The notes beneath the pieces are model-generated. The model made no database searches. It was not told the DNA's origin and saw only the letters and a list, made by a program, of their open reading frames with translations. Shown here in pieces: positions 63,504-64,000 of a stretch of DNA of 64,000 bases. Position 1 is the first letter of the stretch. The number at the start of each line of letters is the position of its first letter. This stretch comes from an uncultured Sporosarcina sp. (GTDB taxonomy: Bacteria > Bacillota > Bacilli > Bacillales_A > Planococcaceae). The position numbers and the translations under genes are program-made. The stretch spans positions 28,109-92,108 of the forward strand of contig CANSAF010000005.1 in assembly GCA_947644645.1 (NCBI GenBank), given 5' to 3'.

Positions 63504-64000
63504 TTACGCAAGCCGTAGATACTTTGTTTTGTCTAATGAGAAATCGAGTGGTTTGATTTCTCCGTAATACGTTTTGGCAAAAAAGTTCGCGGCCCCGTGA
63601 ATATCTCGGTGCTGCTGATAGCCACAACGACAGATATACATTCTCGATGACGTTTTTTTACGTCTCGCACAACAAGGACATTGCCTGGTCGTGTAACTTT
63701 CATCATATTTTTTGATTTTAATTCCTTCTGCGTTTAGTTTGTACGTCAAAAATTCGTACACCTTCCCAAAAGACCAATTCGAAAGCTTTTGATTCGTTGT
63801 ACGACGTCTTACTTTTTTCTTTTTTCTGCGCGAAGTATTCCGTTGAACACCGTCAACGTCTCCAAATGCCACTTCTTTCACTTCATTTTCAAGACACCAT
63901 TCTACAAATTTTTTCGTTGTTTTATGCAAGCCATCTTGTAGTTGTTTTGCGCTTTTCGACAATACATATTGTTTTGCACGATTGTATTTTTTCCATTGTT
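63504..64000 (-). CDS. tnpB: TnpB, IS605-family RNA-guided endonuclease (5' end beyond window)
   Basis: C-terminal 165 residues of TnpB, open through the right edge. Visible are the helical KQYVLSKSAKQLQDGLHKTTKKFVEW segment, the strand VKEVAFGDVDGVQRN at the RuvC-II position, a zinc finger CPCC...CRCG and the RuvC-III motif HRDIHGAANFF with its catalytic Asp. At the RuvC-II position, where typical TnpB has VxxED, this protein has FGD, lacking Glu; an Asp-Glu pair in KKYDESYTT may replace it, as in described rearranged-site TnpBs. No tnpA is in the window. Confidence 0.85.
   Translation of the reverse strand, partial: QWKKYNRAKQYVLSKSAKQLQDGLHKTTKKFVEWCLENEVKEVAFGDVDGVQRNTSRRKKKKVRRRTTNQKLSNWSFGKVYEFLTYKLNAEGIKIKKYDESYTTRQCPCCARRKKTSSRMYICRCGYQQHRDIHGAANFFAKTYYGEIKPLDFSLDKTKYLRLA

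Noticed and set aside
1-64000. CRISPR arrays, tRNA or rRNA genes, complete prophage
   Set aside because: No regularly spaced direct repeats with unique spacers, no cloverleaf or rRNA sequence and no phage structural genes were seen.

Overview
The window looks like chromosome of a low-GC, motile, Gram-positive member of the Bacillales, most like the Planococcaceae (Lysinibacillus, Solibacillus and Sporosarcina relatives). The signs are strong GGAGG-type ribosome binding sites, frequent TTG/GTG starts, lipobox lipoproteins, class B sortase, HemQ, the NorA/OpuD/MetNIQ families, and a small HTH protein family (MYYLE-type N-terminus) that I recall from that group. The species cannot be fixed from the sequence alone. 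No rRNA, tRNA or CRISPR array was seen.

Layout. 0-17 kb is a haem region. Coproheme decarboxylase hemQ is divergent from a haem-type ABC importer whose operon ends in ferrochelatase hemH. After a methyltransferase, a norA-type efflux gene with an attenuator-like leader, a Rep-like HTH gene and an RraA-like gene comes a TetR regulator. It is divergent from a complete Isd-type operon: two NEAT surface proteins, a second haem importer and sortase B. One operator-like sequence (TATACYRRYTAGTW) lies in front of both haem operons, so the TetR protein probably controls both. 17-24 kb holds rRNA pseudouridine synthase rluF, an NCS1 permease with a cysteine hydrolase, an EVE-like/HNH nuclease lacking one HNH histidine, a quinone oxidoreductase and a decayed padR-chrA operon. 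24-28.6 kb is an operon of metNIQ sandwiched between two alpha-hydroxyacid-type dehydrogenases. 28.7-36.4 kb has an acyl-CoA synthetase and then a ROK regulator, a CUT1 importer without its own ATPase, and an argininosuccinate-lyase-like enzyme.

36.8-44 kb carries motility and chemotaxis genes (soluble receptor, FapA, FliS-like protein, dCache receptor), an MFS transporter and a probable small RNA. 44-50.8 kb is a NikR-nikABCDE nickel import cluster bracketed by inverted copies of a palindromic IS605-like element. 51-57.4 kb is an accessory stretch: small membrane and orphan proteins, a transposase remnant, an ECF sigma/anti-sigma pair, and small minus-strand genes separated by a recurring AATCGGGC motif. 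57.6-64 kb has an OpuD betaine carrier, a ROK fructokinase, a mannose/fructose PTS IIBCA gene, its internally deleted regulator and, at the edge, a partial TnpB with a rearranged RuvC site whose right end abuts the broken regulator.

Together the strain appears geared to scavenging metals and haem (two haem importers, nickel importer), with several recently broken genes (chrA, padR, PTS regulator, one orphan) and IS200/IS605-type element traffic. Families were recognised by eye; no database search was possible.
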